The translations under genes were made by a program, and so were the position numbers. A stretch of 64,000 bases of DNA from Verrucomicrobiia bacterium. Its GTDB lineage: Bacteria; Verrucomicrobiota; Verrucomicrobiia; Limisphaerales; Pedosphaeraceae. This document shows positions 23,588 through 32,008 of this stretch, piece by piece (the stretch's first letter is position 1; each line of letters opens with the position of its first letter). The DNA lies in assembly GCA_036268055.1 (NCBI GenBank), contig DATAUW010000010.1:1-64000 (forward strand), written 5' to 3'. The notes below the pieces were generated by a model. It worked only from the letters and a program-made list of their open reading frames with translations, ran no database searches and was not told where the DNA came from.

Positions 23588-25705
23588 ATGACCGACGCGA
23601 GCAACGCCGCGATCCTGGCCCTTATCGCCGCCTTCATTGGCGGGGCTATGGCATTGGGCGCGGCCAGCCAGGCCCGGCGCTCGTTGAGCCACTGGACGTT
23701 TGTCGTCGGCATGCTTTTGCTCGCCGGCGAAAGCGGGTTCAGTTGCCTCGGTCTATTCGCCGGGCAAAACGGCAATCTTGCGGGAGTAGTCCATTGGCAA
23801 ATCTGGCAGGACTTTTTCACCTCACTTCTGCCGGGCGTTTGGTTGTTCTTCAGCCTTATCTATGCGCGCGGCAATTCCCGCGAATTTTTAAAGTATTGGA
23901 GATATACCCTGATTGCGGCGCTGGTTCTCCCCGCCGGCCTGGCTGTTGGTCTTCGCGAAGGATTGTTGGTGGCCGTACAGGTGAAAGAGAAGTTGACGCT
24001 GGGCTGGTCAAATGCCGGCATGCTGCTGCATCTTTGTGTGCTGCTCAGTTCCGTGCTGGTCCTGATGAATCTGGAGCGTACCTTCCGCGCGACCGTCGGC
24101 ATGATGCGCTGGCGAATCAAGTTCATGGTGCTTGGCCTCGGCGCGCTTTTTCTCGCGCGGATTTACACCAGCAGCCAGATACTTTTATTTCATCATCTGG
24201 ATCCCTCACTCGACGGCGTGAATGCCGGCGCGTTGCTGGTCGGCTGTTTTTTGATCCTGCGCTCGCTGATGCGCTCCGGCCATTTCGACGTCAATGTTTA
24301 TCCCTCGCATTCGGTCATCCACAATTCACTGATTCTTTTGCTTGGCGGTGTGTATCTGCTGGTGGTCGGATTGCTGGCCAACATCGCGCGCCTCTTCGGC
24401 GGCAATACTTCCGTGACACTTTCCGCATTCGTGCTGCTGGTCGGGTTGGTATTGCTGACGGTGGTGTTGTTGTCCGACCGGGTGCGGCTTTACTCCAAGC
24501 GTTTTGTCAGCCGCCATTTTCAACGGCCGATGTACGATTACCGCACGGTGTGGCGGCGCTTCACTGAATGCACGACGTCGCGAATGGACCAGATGGAACT
24601 GTGCCGCGCGACGGTGAAATTGGTGGCTGAAATTTTTCAACTGCTTTCCGTCAGCATCTGGCTCGTAGATGAAAAAAAGACAGACCTAATTTTCGCCGCT
24701 TCGACTTCACTTTCGGACAGCCACGGCGCGGAATTAACACCGCCGAGCATCGCGGCACTGGAAATCCTGACTGCGCTTCGAGACCATCCTGAGCCAATAG
24801 ATATCAATGTTTCAAAAGAGACTTGGGCGGCGACCTTGCGGAACTGCCATCCCGATGAATTTCACAAGGGTGGGGGACGCATCTGCGTGCCAATGATCGT
24901 GGGCGGTGATGTGCTGGGCTTCATGACGCTCGGCGATCGCATCGGCGGGTTGCCGTTCATTCATCAGGACCTGGATTTGCTCAAATGCGTAGGCGATCAG
25001 GTCGCCGCGAGCCTGCGCAATCTGCAACTCTCTGGAAAATTATTGCAGGTGAAAGAACTGGAAGCGTTTCAAACCATGTCCGCTTTTTTCGTGCATGATT
25101 TGAAAAATACCGCTTCGACCCTTGGCCTGATGCTCAAGAATCTGCCGATTCATTTCAACGACCCGGCGTTTCGTGAAGACGCCTTGCGCGGCGTCGCCAA
25201 GACCGTCACGCATATTAATAATCTCATTAGCCGGTTAAGCCTCCTGCGGCACGGTTTGGAAATTCGCCGCGCCGAAGCCGATTTGAATGACGTCGTCAAC
25301 AAGGCTCTCGCCGCGCACAAGGGCACAATCGAAGTGGAAGTGCTCAAAGACTTCCAGCCGCTGCCAAAAATTTCGATTGATCCCGAGCAGGTGAACAAGG
25401 TCATCACCAATCTCGTGCTCAACGCGACCGAGGCGGTCTCGAAGCAGGGCCAGGTGCGCATCCAGACCAGCCGTGTAAACGGTTGGGCGGTGCTCGCCGT
25501 GGCCGACAATGGCTGCGGCATGAGCCCGGAGTTTTTGAATCGCTCGCTCTTTCGTCCGTTTCAGACTACGAAGAAAGCCGGACTTGGTATTGGCATGTTT
25601 CAGAGCAAAATGATTATCGAAGCCCACGGTGGGCGGATCGAAGTGGAAAGCCAGCCCGGCAAAGGCACCACCTTTCGTGTGCTGCTGCCCATGAATTTAA
25701 AATAA
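23588..25705 (+). CDS. prsK: PEP-CTERM-system sensor histidine kinase PrsK
   Basis: 705-residue membrane histidine kinase. The first about 320 residues hold roughly eight transmembrane helices, then a GAF-like region (LVDEKKTDLIFAAST ... CVGDQVAASLRN). The phospho-acceptor His503 is in FFVHDLKNTAS, and an HATPase domain follows with the N box NLVLNATEAV, G1 DNGCGM and G2 KKAGLGIGMFQ. The architecture of an N-terminal multi-pass domain, GAF and kinase, directly before a sigma-54 activator, is that of PrsK of exosortase systems. It is adjacent to prsR with no gap (TAA then ATG), so the pair is co-transcribed. The signal sensed is unknown. ATG 23588 follows a TA repeat. Confidence 0.9.
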   Translation: MTDASNAAILALIAAFIGGAMALGAASQARRSLSHWTFVVGMLLLAGESGFSCLGLFAGQNGNLAGVVHWQIWQDFFTSLLPGVWLFFSLIYARGNSREFLKYWRYTLIAALVLPAGLAVGLREGLLVAVQVKEKLTLGWSNAGMLLHLCVLLSSVLVLMNLERTFRATVGMMRWRIKFMVLGLGALFLARIYTSSQILLFHHLDPSLDGVNAGALLVGCFLILRSLMRSGHFDVNVYPSHSVIHNSLILLLGGVYLLVVGLLANIARLFGGNTSVTLSAFVLLVGLVLLTVVLLSDRVRLYSKRFVSRHFQRPMYDYRTVWRRFTECTTSRMDQMELCRATVKLVAEIFQLLSVSIWLVDEKKTDLIFAASTSLSDSHGAELTPPSIAALEILTALRDHPEPIDINVSKETWAATLRNCHPDEFHKGGGRICVPMIVGGDVLGFMTLGDRIGGLPFIHQDLDLLKCVGDQVAASLRNLQLSGKLLQVKELEAFQTMSAFFVHDLKNTASTLGLMLKNLPIHFNDPAFREDALRGVAKTVTHINNLISRLSLLRHGLEIRRAEADLNDVVNKALAAHKGTIEVEVLKDFQPLPKISIDPEQVNKVITNLVLNATEAVSKQGQVRIQTSRVNGWAVLAVADNGCGMSPEFLNRSLFRPFQTTKKAGLGIGMFQSKMIIEAHGGRIEVESQPGKGTTFRVLLPMNLK

Positions 25706-27073
25706 ATGAACCCAAAATTACTGATTGTTGACGACGACGAGGAAATCCGCACGCAGATGAAATGGGCGCTGGCGCAGGATTACGAAATCCTGCTGGCCCA
25801 GGACCGGCCGAGCGCGCTTGAGCAATTCCGCGCCGCGCATCCGGCAGTCGTGCTGCTTGATCTCGGCCTGCCTCCGCATCCCGGCAATCCCGAGGAAGGG
25901 CTCGCCACATTGTCCGAGTTGCTCGCGGCGGACGTGTCCACGAAGGTGGTCATCGTCAGCGGACAGGGTGAAAAAGAAAATGCGTTGCGGGCGATTGGTT
26001 CGGGTGCGTACGATTTTTTGGGCAAGCCGGTGGACGTCGAGGAATTGAAATTATTGCTTCGCCGCTGCTTTCACGTCGCGCATCTCGAAAAAGAGTATCG
26101 CGCCATGCAGCGCCTGATGCAGGGTTCGGGATTCGAGGGGATGATCGGCAACAGCACGCGGATGCAGAATGCTTTTGACTCGATCCGCAAAGTCGCCACG
26201 GCGGACGCGCCGGTGCTCATCCTCGGCGAGAGCGGCACGGGCAAGGAACTCGCGGCTCAGGCCATACATCGCAAGAGCAATCGCAAGGACGGCCCGTTCA
26301 TCGCGATTAATTGCAGCGCGATTCCCGAAACGCTGCTCGAGAGCGAATTGTTCGGTCACGAGAAGGGCGCGTTCACCGGCGCAACCGGTCAAGTGAAGGG
26401 GCGCATTGAGACCGCGAATGGGGGCACGTTGTTCCTCGACGAAATTGGGGAAATCCCATTGCCGATCCAGGTGAAGCTGTTGCGCTTTCTTCAGCAGAAA
26501 ACCATCGAGCGCGTTGGCGGCCGTGCCGAGATCACGATTGATGCGCGCGTCGTCGCGGCGACGAATGCGGATTTAAAAAAAGGCATGACCGACGGCACGT
26601 TTCGTGAGGATTTGTTTTATCGCCTCGCGGTCATCCAGATCGTGCTGCCGCCGTTGCGTTCGCGCGAAACGGACATTCAGCTTCTTGCGCAATCGTTCCT
26701 CCAGCGGTTCGCCGCGGTGAACAACAAGTCCGGCCTCGTGTTCGGGCAGGAAGCCCTGCGCGCGATCAACCAGCACAAGTGGCCGGGCAACGTGCGCGAA
26801 TTGGAAAACCGCGTCCGCCGCGCTGTGATCATGGCTGAGGGCAAACGTCTCACCGTCGCTGATCTGGAATTGTCTGATGTGCTGACTGCGCCGCAGGCGT
26901 CCACGCTCAAGGATGCGCGCGAAGGTTTGGAACGAAATATGATCCAACAATCCTTGCGCAAACACGGCGGCAAGATCACGCCAGTGGCCGCCGAGTTGGG
27001 CATCAGCCGTCCGACGCTTTACGAGTTGATGGATAAACTGGGGATTGTGCGCGAGGCGAAAGAGGCTTCATAA
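25706..27073 (+). CDS. prsR: PEP-CTERM-system sigma-54 response regulator PrsR
   Basis: 455-residue transcriptional activator. The receiver domain has acidic D9-D11 and phospho-acceptor D52 (LLDLGLP), with K in FLGKPVD. The AAA+ domain has Walker A GESGTGKE (about 174-181), the sigma-54-contacting loop GAFTGA (221-226) and LFLDEIGE (Walker B). The C-terminal Fis-type helix-turn-helix is KITPVAAELGISRPTLYELM. This is the AtoC-like organisation of PrsR, which activates exosortase-target genes with RpoN. The two PDGG-CTERM genes at 14.9 and 16.5 kb have matching sigma-54 promoters plus a shared upstream box, making them likely targets. A copy of its last 213 bases lies at 27862-28074. Confidence 0.93.
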   Translation: MNPKLLIVDDDEEIRTQMKWALAQDYEILLAQDRPSALEQFRAAHPAVVLLDLGLPPHPGNPEEGLATLSELLAADVSTKVVIVSGQGEKENALRAIGSGAYDFLGKPVDVEELKLLLRRCFHVAHLEKEYRAMQRLMQGSGFEGMIGNSTRMQNAFDSIRKVATADAPVLILGESGTGKELAAQAIHRKSNRKDGPFIAINCSAIPETLLESELFGHEKGAFTGATGQVKGRIETANGGTLFLDEIGEIPLPIQVKLLRFLQQKTIERVGGRAEITIDARVVAATNADLKKGMTDGTFREDLFYRLAVIQIVLPPLRSRETDIQLLAQSFLQRFAAVNNKSGLVFGQEALRAINQHKWPGNVRELENRVRRAVIMAEGKRLTVADLELSDVLTAPQASTLKDAREGLERNMIQQSLRKHGGKITPVAAELGISRPTLYELMDKLGIVREAKEAS

Positions 27074-27104
27074 ATCCCAAGTGCTAGGCCAAGGCGCGTA
27101 ATTA

Positions 27105-27698
27105 TTATGACCGTTTGCGCAACTGGTGAAATAAGAGTGTAAATGCAGCGATGGCACCGAGCGCAGTTGTGGATGGCTCAGGTGTGAATGTTATGCCTTG
27201 GAACATTCCGGGGCCTACGAGCGACGGTGGAGATGGAGGAGGGTTATTGCCAATACCATTTGGATTGGCAGCGGTAATGCTAAAAACAGGTGCTGATGAA
27301 AGCAAAGTGGAAAATTGAAGGGCATTGGCTAACGTGGTTGCGGCGTTGTTCCAAGCCACAATATCAATCCATGCGTTCGCGCCCCCAGTAATACCGGTCA
27401 GTGAAATGATGTCGGGAGTTGCGGAAAACCCGCCGGGTATAGTTGAAATTGGCACGACACTTGTGCCTTGCCAATTACCCCCGGCGAATAAAACAGAAAT
27501 GGGGGCAAGGCCACCAGTATTTGGTTGATAAAACAGTTCTACTTCGTAACCGGAATTTACCGGAACGGGTGATCCTGGGGTGAGTTGGATAAGACTTGAG
27601 CTGTCGTTATTATAATCAATGCGTCCCTGAGAATGAGCTTCCACACAAAACAACAGTGTTACTGCAATAAAGATTAGTGTTCTTATCCGCTCTTTCAT
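27105..27698 (-). CDS. PEP-CTERM exosortase target protein
   Basis: 197-residue exported protein. The signal peptide is MKERIRTLIFIAVTLLFCVE ending AHSQ. The mature part has GYEVELFYQPNTGG, an NWQGTSVV segment, GANAWIDIVAWNNAATTL and a proline-rich linker. The C-terminus is a classical signal: FTPEPSTTALGAIAA, a hydrophobic helix and the basic tail QLRKRS. It is a paralogue of the protein at 28139. It is convergent with prsR (31 bases apart). ATG 27698 gives the signal peptide; an upstream in-frame start would add a cysteine-rich polar leader. Its PEP motif differs from the PDGG motif of the two proteins nearer the exosortase, so a second exosortase elsewhere may handle it. Confidence 0.85.
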   Translation of the reverse strand: MKERIRTLIFIAVTLLFCVEAHSQGRIDYNNDSSSLIQLTPGSPVPVNSGYEVELFYQPNTGGLAPISVLFAGGNWQGTSVVPISTIPGGFSATPDIISLTGITGGANAWIDIVAWNNAATTLANALQFSTLLSSAPVFSITAANPNGIGNNPPPSPPSLVGPGMFQGITFTPEPSTTALGAIAAFTLLFHQLRKRS

Positions 27699-27762
27699 TT
27701 TATTTGTTGGTGATTCCGCCTCTCCACAACAAAGGACTCGATTCCTTTTTTGTGTGCTGGAG

Positions 27763-27792
27763 GACATAAACAATTTTGAATTTCAAAGTCAA
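27763..27792 (-). promoter_or_regulatory. Possible sigma-70 promoter for the first PEP-CTERM gene
   Basis: Reading the minus strand, TTGACT (27787-27792) and TATGTC (27763-27768) are 18 bases apart, about 65 bases before the ATG at 27698. The -10 match is weak. No sigma-54 element is present, unlike the PDGG-CTERM genes. Confidence 0.3.
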
Positions 27793-27861
27793 TAATTAAT
27801 AAAGTGCGATCCGCCAGGTTCGAATTTTCGGACCGCCAAAAATTATCCGCTTGCCGCCTAC

Positions 27862-28074
27862 GATCTGGAATTGTCCGATGTGCTGACTGCGCCACAGGCG
27901 TCCACGCTCAAGGATGCGCGCGAAGGTTTGGAACGGAATATGATCCAACAATCCTTGCGCAAACACGGCGGTAAAATTACGCCAGTGGCGGCCGAGTAGG
28001 GCATCAGCCGCCCGACGCTTTATGAATTGATGGATAAATTGGGAATCGTGCGCGAGGCGAAGGAAGCATCGTAG
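27862..28074 (+). pseudogene. Duplicated 3' end of prsR with an internal stop
   Basis: These 213 bases align without gaps to 26861-27073, the helix-turn-helix end of prsR, at a constant offset of 1001 bases and about 91% identity (19 differences). Eighteen differences are synonymous, including the stop codon (TAA versus TAG). The remaining one turns Leu TTG into an in-frame TAG in the recognition region (GCCGAG-TAG-GGC). No start codon or receiver/AAA+ sequence precedes it. It separates two paralogous PEP-CTERM genes, as if a unit of prsR end plus PEP-CTERM gene had been tandemly duplicated. The protein-level conservation implies it diverged while still coding. Confidence 0.93.
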
Positions 28075-28138
28075 GTCAAAGAATGTCTGTCTGCGGCGTA
28101 AAACAAACCTGCGGCATTGATTAATAGGCAGAGGCTGA

Positions 28139-28762
28139 TTATTTGGTGGCTTTGCGAGTCATTCCAAAGAGAGCCACTGCACAAAGTCCCCCAAGTGCGA
28201 GTGTAGAGGGTTCAGGCGTGACGAACACCATGCCCTGAAAGCCCAAAACCAGACCGGTGAATTTATCCGGCCCGGAAGTAAGAGGGGGAACGGTTGGCGG
28301 TTCGGCCACTGGGTTTCCAGTGAGGATATTAAATACGGAAGAGAAAGCAAAAAGAGTTGAGGAAGCTTCTGCATTTGCAAGAGACTGCTGCCCGTTGTTC
28401 CACCCAACGATTTCAATCCACGCGTTGGCGCCCGGTGCCACGCCTGTCAAAGATTGAACTCCCCCCAAAAAGATTCCTGGGATCGGTGTGCCGACGTCGA
28501 GGACCTTGGTTCCCTGCCATGCTCCCAACGAAAGTGAGCCATCAATGGGGGTTGGGGCAGCGCCGCCATTGTTGGGTTGATAAAACATTTCCACCTCAAA
28601 TCCGCCACCAGTGGGGGCAGGAACCAAACCCCTGCCCTGAGTGACTTGGACATAGGAATTTTCAGTATTGCCATAGGCAACATACCCTGAGGTGCCTTGG
28701 GCATGAAGATTAAGGGCAATTAGAAGACTGAGACTGGCTAATACGAAACTTTGTGTTTTCAC
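28139..28762 (-). CDS. PEP-CTERM exosortase target protein (paralogue)
   Basis: 207-residue exported protein starting at a GTG (28762) with AAAGGAT 6-7 bases upstream, a good ribosome binding site. The signal peptide is MKTQSFVLASLSLLIALNLH ending AQG. Shared with the 27105 protein are GFEVEMFYQPNNGG, AWQGTKV, GANAWIEIVGWNNGQQSL and the overall length. The sorting signal is VTPEPSTLALGG, a hydrophobic helix, then the basic tail TRKATK. Amino-acid divergence between the two paralogues is much greater than between the adjacent prsR fragments, suggesting fast evolution of the mature regions. Function beyond surface localisation is unknown. Confidence 0.86.
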   Translation of the reverse strand: MKTQSFVLASLSLLIALNLHAQGTSGYVAYGNTENSYVQVTQGRGLVPAPTGGGFEVEMFYQPNNGGAAPTPIDGSLSLGAWQGTKVLDVGTPIPGIFLGGVQSLTGVAPGANAWIEIVGWNNGQQSLANAEASSTLFAFSSVFNILTGNPVAEPPTVPPLTSGPDKFTGLVLGFQGMVFVTPEPSTLALGGLCAVALFGMTRKATK

Positions 28763-29087
28763 GATTCATCCTTTCTTTAATTCGATAGGAAGACCCTCCA
28801 TAAAAAGGAACTCTCCATGGTTTGTTCGAATGGACGCACATTAGCGAAATCCATTTACGAGGTCAATATTTTTTATGTTGTAATTTTTTTTGATGAAAGG
28901 GTCAAGGGATGTTTGCGACCGGTTTTCAACGACATTGTAATTTGTCCATTGCCCCCCTTGGTGGAAGTTGATTTAATCCGCGCGCAACTTTTTTTGGAAT
29001 TTCGCGCGGCCACATTTGACGTTTGGAGGATTGGTCGCTACTGTGGAAGTAATTCCAGAAATCATGTCCGGACGTTGAAAGGCGATT
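28763..29087. other. Intergenic region between PEP-CTERM gene and pilus operon
   Basis: 325 bases containing promoters in both directions and AT-rich sequence. An open frame on the plus strand (28817-29095) overlaps the pilB start and has no recognisable content. No terminator-like hairpin was seen. Confidence 0.5.
28838..28866 (-). promoter_or_regulatory. Candidate sigma-70 promoter of the second PEP-CTERM gene
   Basis: On the minus strand TTGACC (28861-28866) and TAATGT (28838-28843) are exactly 17 bases apart, about 70 bases before the GTG start at 28762. The -35 is a 5/6 match and the -10 is weak. Confidence 0.4.
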
Positions 29088-30794
29088 GTGGCTGAGAAAG
29101 ACGATTATTTAGTTGATATCCTGACGGACCTTGGGTTCGTCTCCCCCGACCAGGTGGCAACCCTTCGCGCCGAGGCGGCTTCCGCCGGCGTGGGTGTGGT
29201 GGACTTGATGCTGGCGAATAAACTTGTTCGCCCGGCGGACGTTGCCCAGGCCAAGGCCGCGCATTTCGGCGCTGAAGTCGTCAACCTCGCCGATCTCAAG
29301 CTTACCGATGATGTCATCGGCCTGATTCGCCGCGACATCGCCAAGAAATATCGCGCCGTTCCCATCGCGCAGCACGGCAGTACTATTACCGTCGCGGTCA
29401 GCGATCCTTCTGATCTGGATACGCTGGACACGCTGCATCATCTTTTACGCGCCGACATCGAATTGCGCGTGACCAGTGAGGAAGACCTTGAGAACGCGCT
29501 CAATAAATATTACGGCGGCAAGGCCCAGATATTGGATCCGCGCATGCAGCAAACGATTCAGGAAATCACTGAGTCGGAAGTCGCCGTGGCCGTTGAAAAT
29601 GACACGGGCGCGGTGGTCGAGGCGGATGCCCCGCTTATCAAGCTCGTGAACAGCTTGATCGTGGAGGCTTTCAAATTGCGCGCTTCGGATATTCACCTGG
29701 AACCGATGTCGCGGACATTCCGTGTGCGCTACCGCATTGACGGTGTGCTCAAGGAAATGAAGAGCCCACCCAAACGACTCCAGCCTTCGATCATCAGCCG
29801 CCTTAAAATCCAGTCGAACATGTCCATCGCCGAACGGCGCATCCCGCAGGACGGCCGTATCCAATCGAATGTCGGCGCCAAGACGATTGATTTGCGCGTG
29901 TCGTGCCTGCCTACGAACCACGGCGAAAGCATCGTCATGCGTATTCTGGACAAGGAAGGCCTGAAACTCGGCTTGCCGGATTTGGGATTTTTCACTGACG
30001 ACCAGCAGACGTTCGAGAAACTCATTGCGTTGCCCGACGGCATCCTGCTCGTGACCGGTCCGACCGGTTCCGGCAAGACCACCACGCTTTATTCCTGCCT
30101 ACACTTCATCAATCGTCCCGACCGCAAGATCATCACGGTCGAAGATCCGGTGGAATATGTGCTCGCGGGCATTAATCAAGTGCAGGTCAATGAATCGGTC
30201 GGATTGTCATTCTCAATGGCATTGCGTTCCATCCTGCGTCAGGCGCCGAACGTGATCATGCTGGGAGAAATTCGCGATCTTGAAACGGCGACCATCGCCA
30301 TCAACGCCTCGCTGACCGGTCATTTGGTGTTCTCCACGCTTCACACCAACGACGCCCCCAGCGCCGTGACGCGTTTGATTGACATCGGCGTGAAACCTTT
30401 CTTGGTCGCATCCTCGACGCGCGCGCTCATGGCGCAACGCCTCGTCCGTAAAATTTGCAAACGCTGTACCGCGCCCTATACTCCGTCGGAAACCGAATTG
30501 CGTTCCGTGGGCATTGACCCGAACAACATCCCGGCGGGCGCCACCTTCATGATGGGCAAGGGTTGTGATAACTGCAACGGCTCCGGCTATCGCGGCCGTT
30601 TCGGCGTGTTCGAGATATTCGTCATTGATGACGAAGCCCGCAAATTGATTTACGATCGTGTGCCGTCCTCGGTGTTGCGCGTTCGCGCGCGGGAAATGGG
30701 CATGCGGACGTTGCGCGAAGACGGCATCCGCAAAGTCCTGGCTGGCATGACCACGGCGGAGGAAGTCGTTCGCTCCACCACGGCGGATGATTGA
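29088..30794 (+). CDS. PilB/GspE-type assembly ATPase (first copy)
   Basis: 568-residue cytoplasmic hexameric ATPase that powers pilus/pseudopilus extension. An N-terminal MshEN-like domain (VDILTDLGFVSPDQVATL) is followed by the RNA-binding-like N2 region. Walker A is [13 protein letters not shown], and Walker B is IMLGEIRDLET. The zinc module is CKRC...CDNC. The Asp box just before Walker B reads RQAPN instead of the usual RQDPD. The GTG at 29088 follows a weak AAAGG site and gives a normal N-terminus. It is the first gene of pilB-pilT-pilB2-pilC; about 100 bases separate it from pilT. Confidence 0.93.
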   Translation: MAEKDDYLVDILTDLGFVSPDQVATLRAEAASAGVGVVDLMLANKLVRPADVAQAKAAHFGAEVVNLADLKLTDDVIGLIRRDIAKKYRAVPIAQHGSTITVAVSDPSDLDTLDTLHHLLRADIELRVTSEEDLENALNKYYGGKAQILDPRMQQTIQEITESEVAVAVENDTGAVVEADAPLIKLVNSLIVEAFKLRASDIHLEPMSRTFRVRYRIDGVLKEMKSPPKRLQPSIISRLKIQSNMSIAERRIPQDGRIQSNVGAKTIDLRVSCLPTNHGESIVMRILDKEGLKLGLPDLGFFTDDQQTFEKLIALPDGILLVTGPTGSGKTTTLYSCLHFINRPDRKIITVEDPVEYVLAGINQVQVNESVGLSFSMALRSILRQAPNVIMLGEIRDLETATIAINASLTGHLVFSTLHTNDAPSAVTRLIDIGVKPFLVASSTRALMAQRLVRKICKRCTAPYTPSETELRSVGIDPNNIPAGATFMMGKGCDNCNGSGYRGRFGVFEIFVIDDEARKLIYDRVPSSVLRVRAREMGMRTLREDGIRKVLAGMTTAEEVVRSTTADD

Positions 30795-30893
30795 AAGATT
30801 TAAGCGGTACAAGGAATGACAATTAAGCTTTATTAACTCCCGCCGTGCGTCTAAAACTCTCGCCCAGCATGCAGAACCCATAATCGAAAGCAT

Positions 30894-32006
30894 ATGTCGT
30901 ATTCAATGTCCGACCTTTTGCAGTTGGTGGTGTCCGAAGGCTCCTCCGACTTGCACGTCCGTGTAGGCGTTCCGCCGGTCATCCGTGTCCACGGTATTTT
31001 GCATCGTGTGGAAGGGCCCATTCTTCAACCCGAGGATACCGAGGAATTGATGCGCAGCATCACATCGGAAGACCATATCCAGCACGTGCGCGAGCGCGGC
31101 GGCGCGGACTTCGGTTTTGCTTTCGGCGAACTCGCCCGTTTCCGTGTCAGCGTGTTCAAAGAAAAGGGCAACTTTGGCATGGTCTTGCGCCAGATTCCGA
31201 CCAAGCTGTTGCGGCTCGAAGACATCGGCCTGCCGCCTTCCGTGCGCGAACTGCTTTACAAACCGCGCGGTCTTTGCCTGGTCACCGGCCCGACCGGTTC
31301 CGGCAAAAGTACCACGCTTGCTTCGATGATCAATATCATCAATGAAGAACGCGACGAGGCGCACATCATCACCATCGAGGACCCGATCGAGTTTTATCAC
31401 AAGCACAAGAAGGCGATCGTCACCCAGCGCGAAATCGGTGTGGATGTACCGAGTTTTGCCGAAGCCTTGCGCCGCGCATTGCGCCAGGATCCCGACATCA
31501 TTCTGGTCGGTGAAATGCGCGACCTTGAAACCATTGACGCCGCCGTGACCGCAGCTGAAACGGGTCACTTGGTGTTCGGCACGCTGCATACCACCGGCGC
31601 GGCCAAGACGATTGACCGTCTCGTCAACGCGTTTCCGACGAACCAGCAGGAACAAATCCGCATCCAGCTTTCCACAGTGTTGCAGGCGGTGATCTCGCAG
31701 TTGCTGATTCCGCGCATTGACAAGCCGGGCCGCGTGGCGGTGTTCGAGATCATGATCAATACGCCCTCCGTCGCCGCGCTGATCCGCGACAATAAAACTT
31801 TCCGTTTGAATTCCGACATCCAAACCGGCGCGAAGTACGGCATGGTGACGCTCGACGGCTTTCTCATCGAAAAATATCTGGCCGGCATGATCGCACGCGA
31901 GGAAGTCATCACCAAGGCGCAGGATCCGCTGACTATCCAGCAAAAATTGCAGGAACTCGAACTGGCGCAAGCCATGAACATCGAACCCGAAAAACCTAAA
32001 TCCTGA
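30894..32006 (+). CDS. pilT: Type IV pilus retraction ATPase PilT
   Basis: 370-residue ATPase that depolymerises pili and drives twitching or DNA uptake. It starts [20 protein letters not shown] as PilT/PilU proteins do. Walker A is [13 protein letters not shown], the Asp box and Walker B are [14 protein letters not shown], and the His box region is [11 protein letters not shown]. It lacks the zinc module, as expected for PilT. It lies 2 bases before the second PilB-type gene, so they are coupled. Its presence argues that the locus makes a retractable type IV pilus, not only a secretion pseudopilus. Confidence 0.95.
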   Translation: MSYSMSDLLQLVVSEGSSDLHVRVGVPPVIRVHGILHRVEGPILQPEDTEELMRSITSEDHIQHVRERGGADFGFAFGELARFRVSVFKEKGNFGMVLRQIPTKLLRLEDIGLPPSVRELLYKPRGLCLVTGPTGSGKSTTLASMINIINEERDEAHIITIEDPIEFYHKHKKAIVTQREIGVDVPSFAEALRRALRQDPDIILVGEMRDLETIDAAVTAAETGHLVFGTLHTTGAAKTIDRLVNAFPTNQQEQIRIQLSTVLQAVISQLLIPRIDKPGRVAVFEIMINTPSVAALIRDNKTFRLNSDIQTGAKYGMVTLDGFLIEKYLAGMIAREEVITKAQDPLTIQQKLQELELAQAMNIEPEKPKS

Positions 32007-32008
32007 TT

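Noticed and set aside
27699-27861. Sigma-54 element upstream of the first PEP-CTERM gene
   Set aside because: Both this spacer and the one beyond 28762 were checked on the minus strand; no GG-N10-GC with acceptable flanks was found.
28817-29095. 92-codon frame upstream of the first pilus ATPase
   Set aside because: Runs into the ATPase start, covers a probable promoter region and has no recognisable content.
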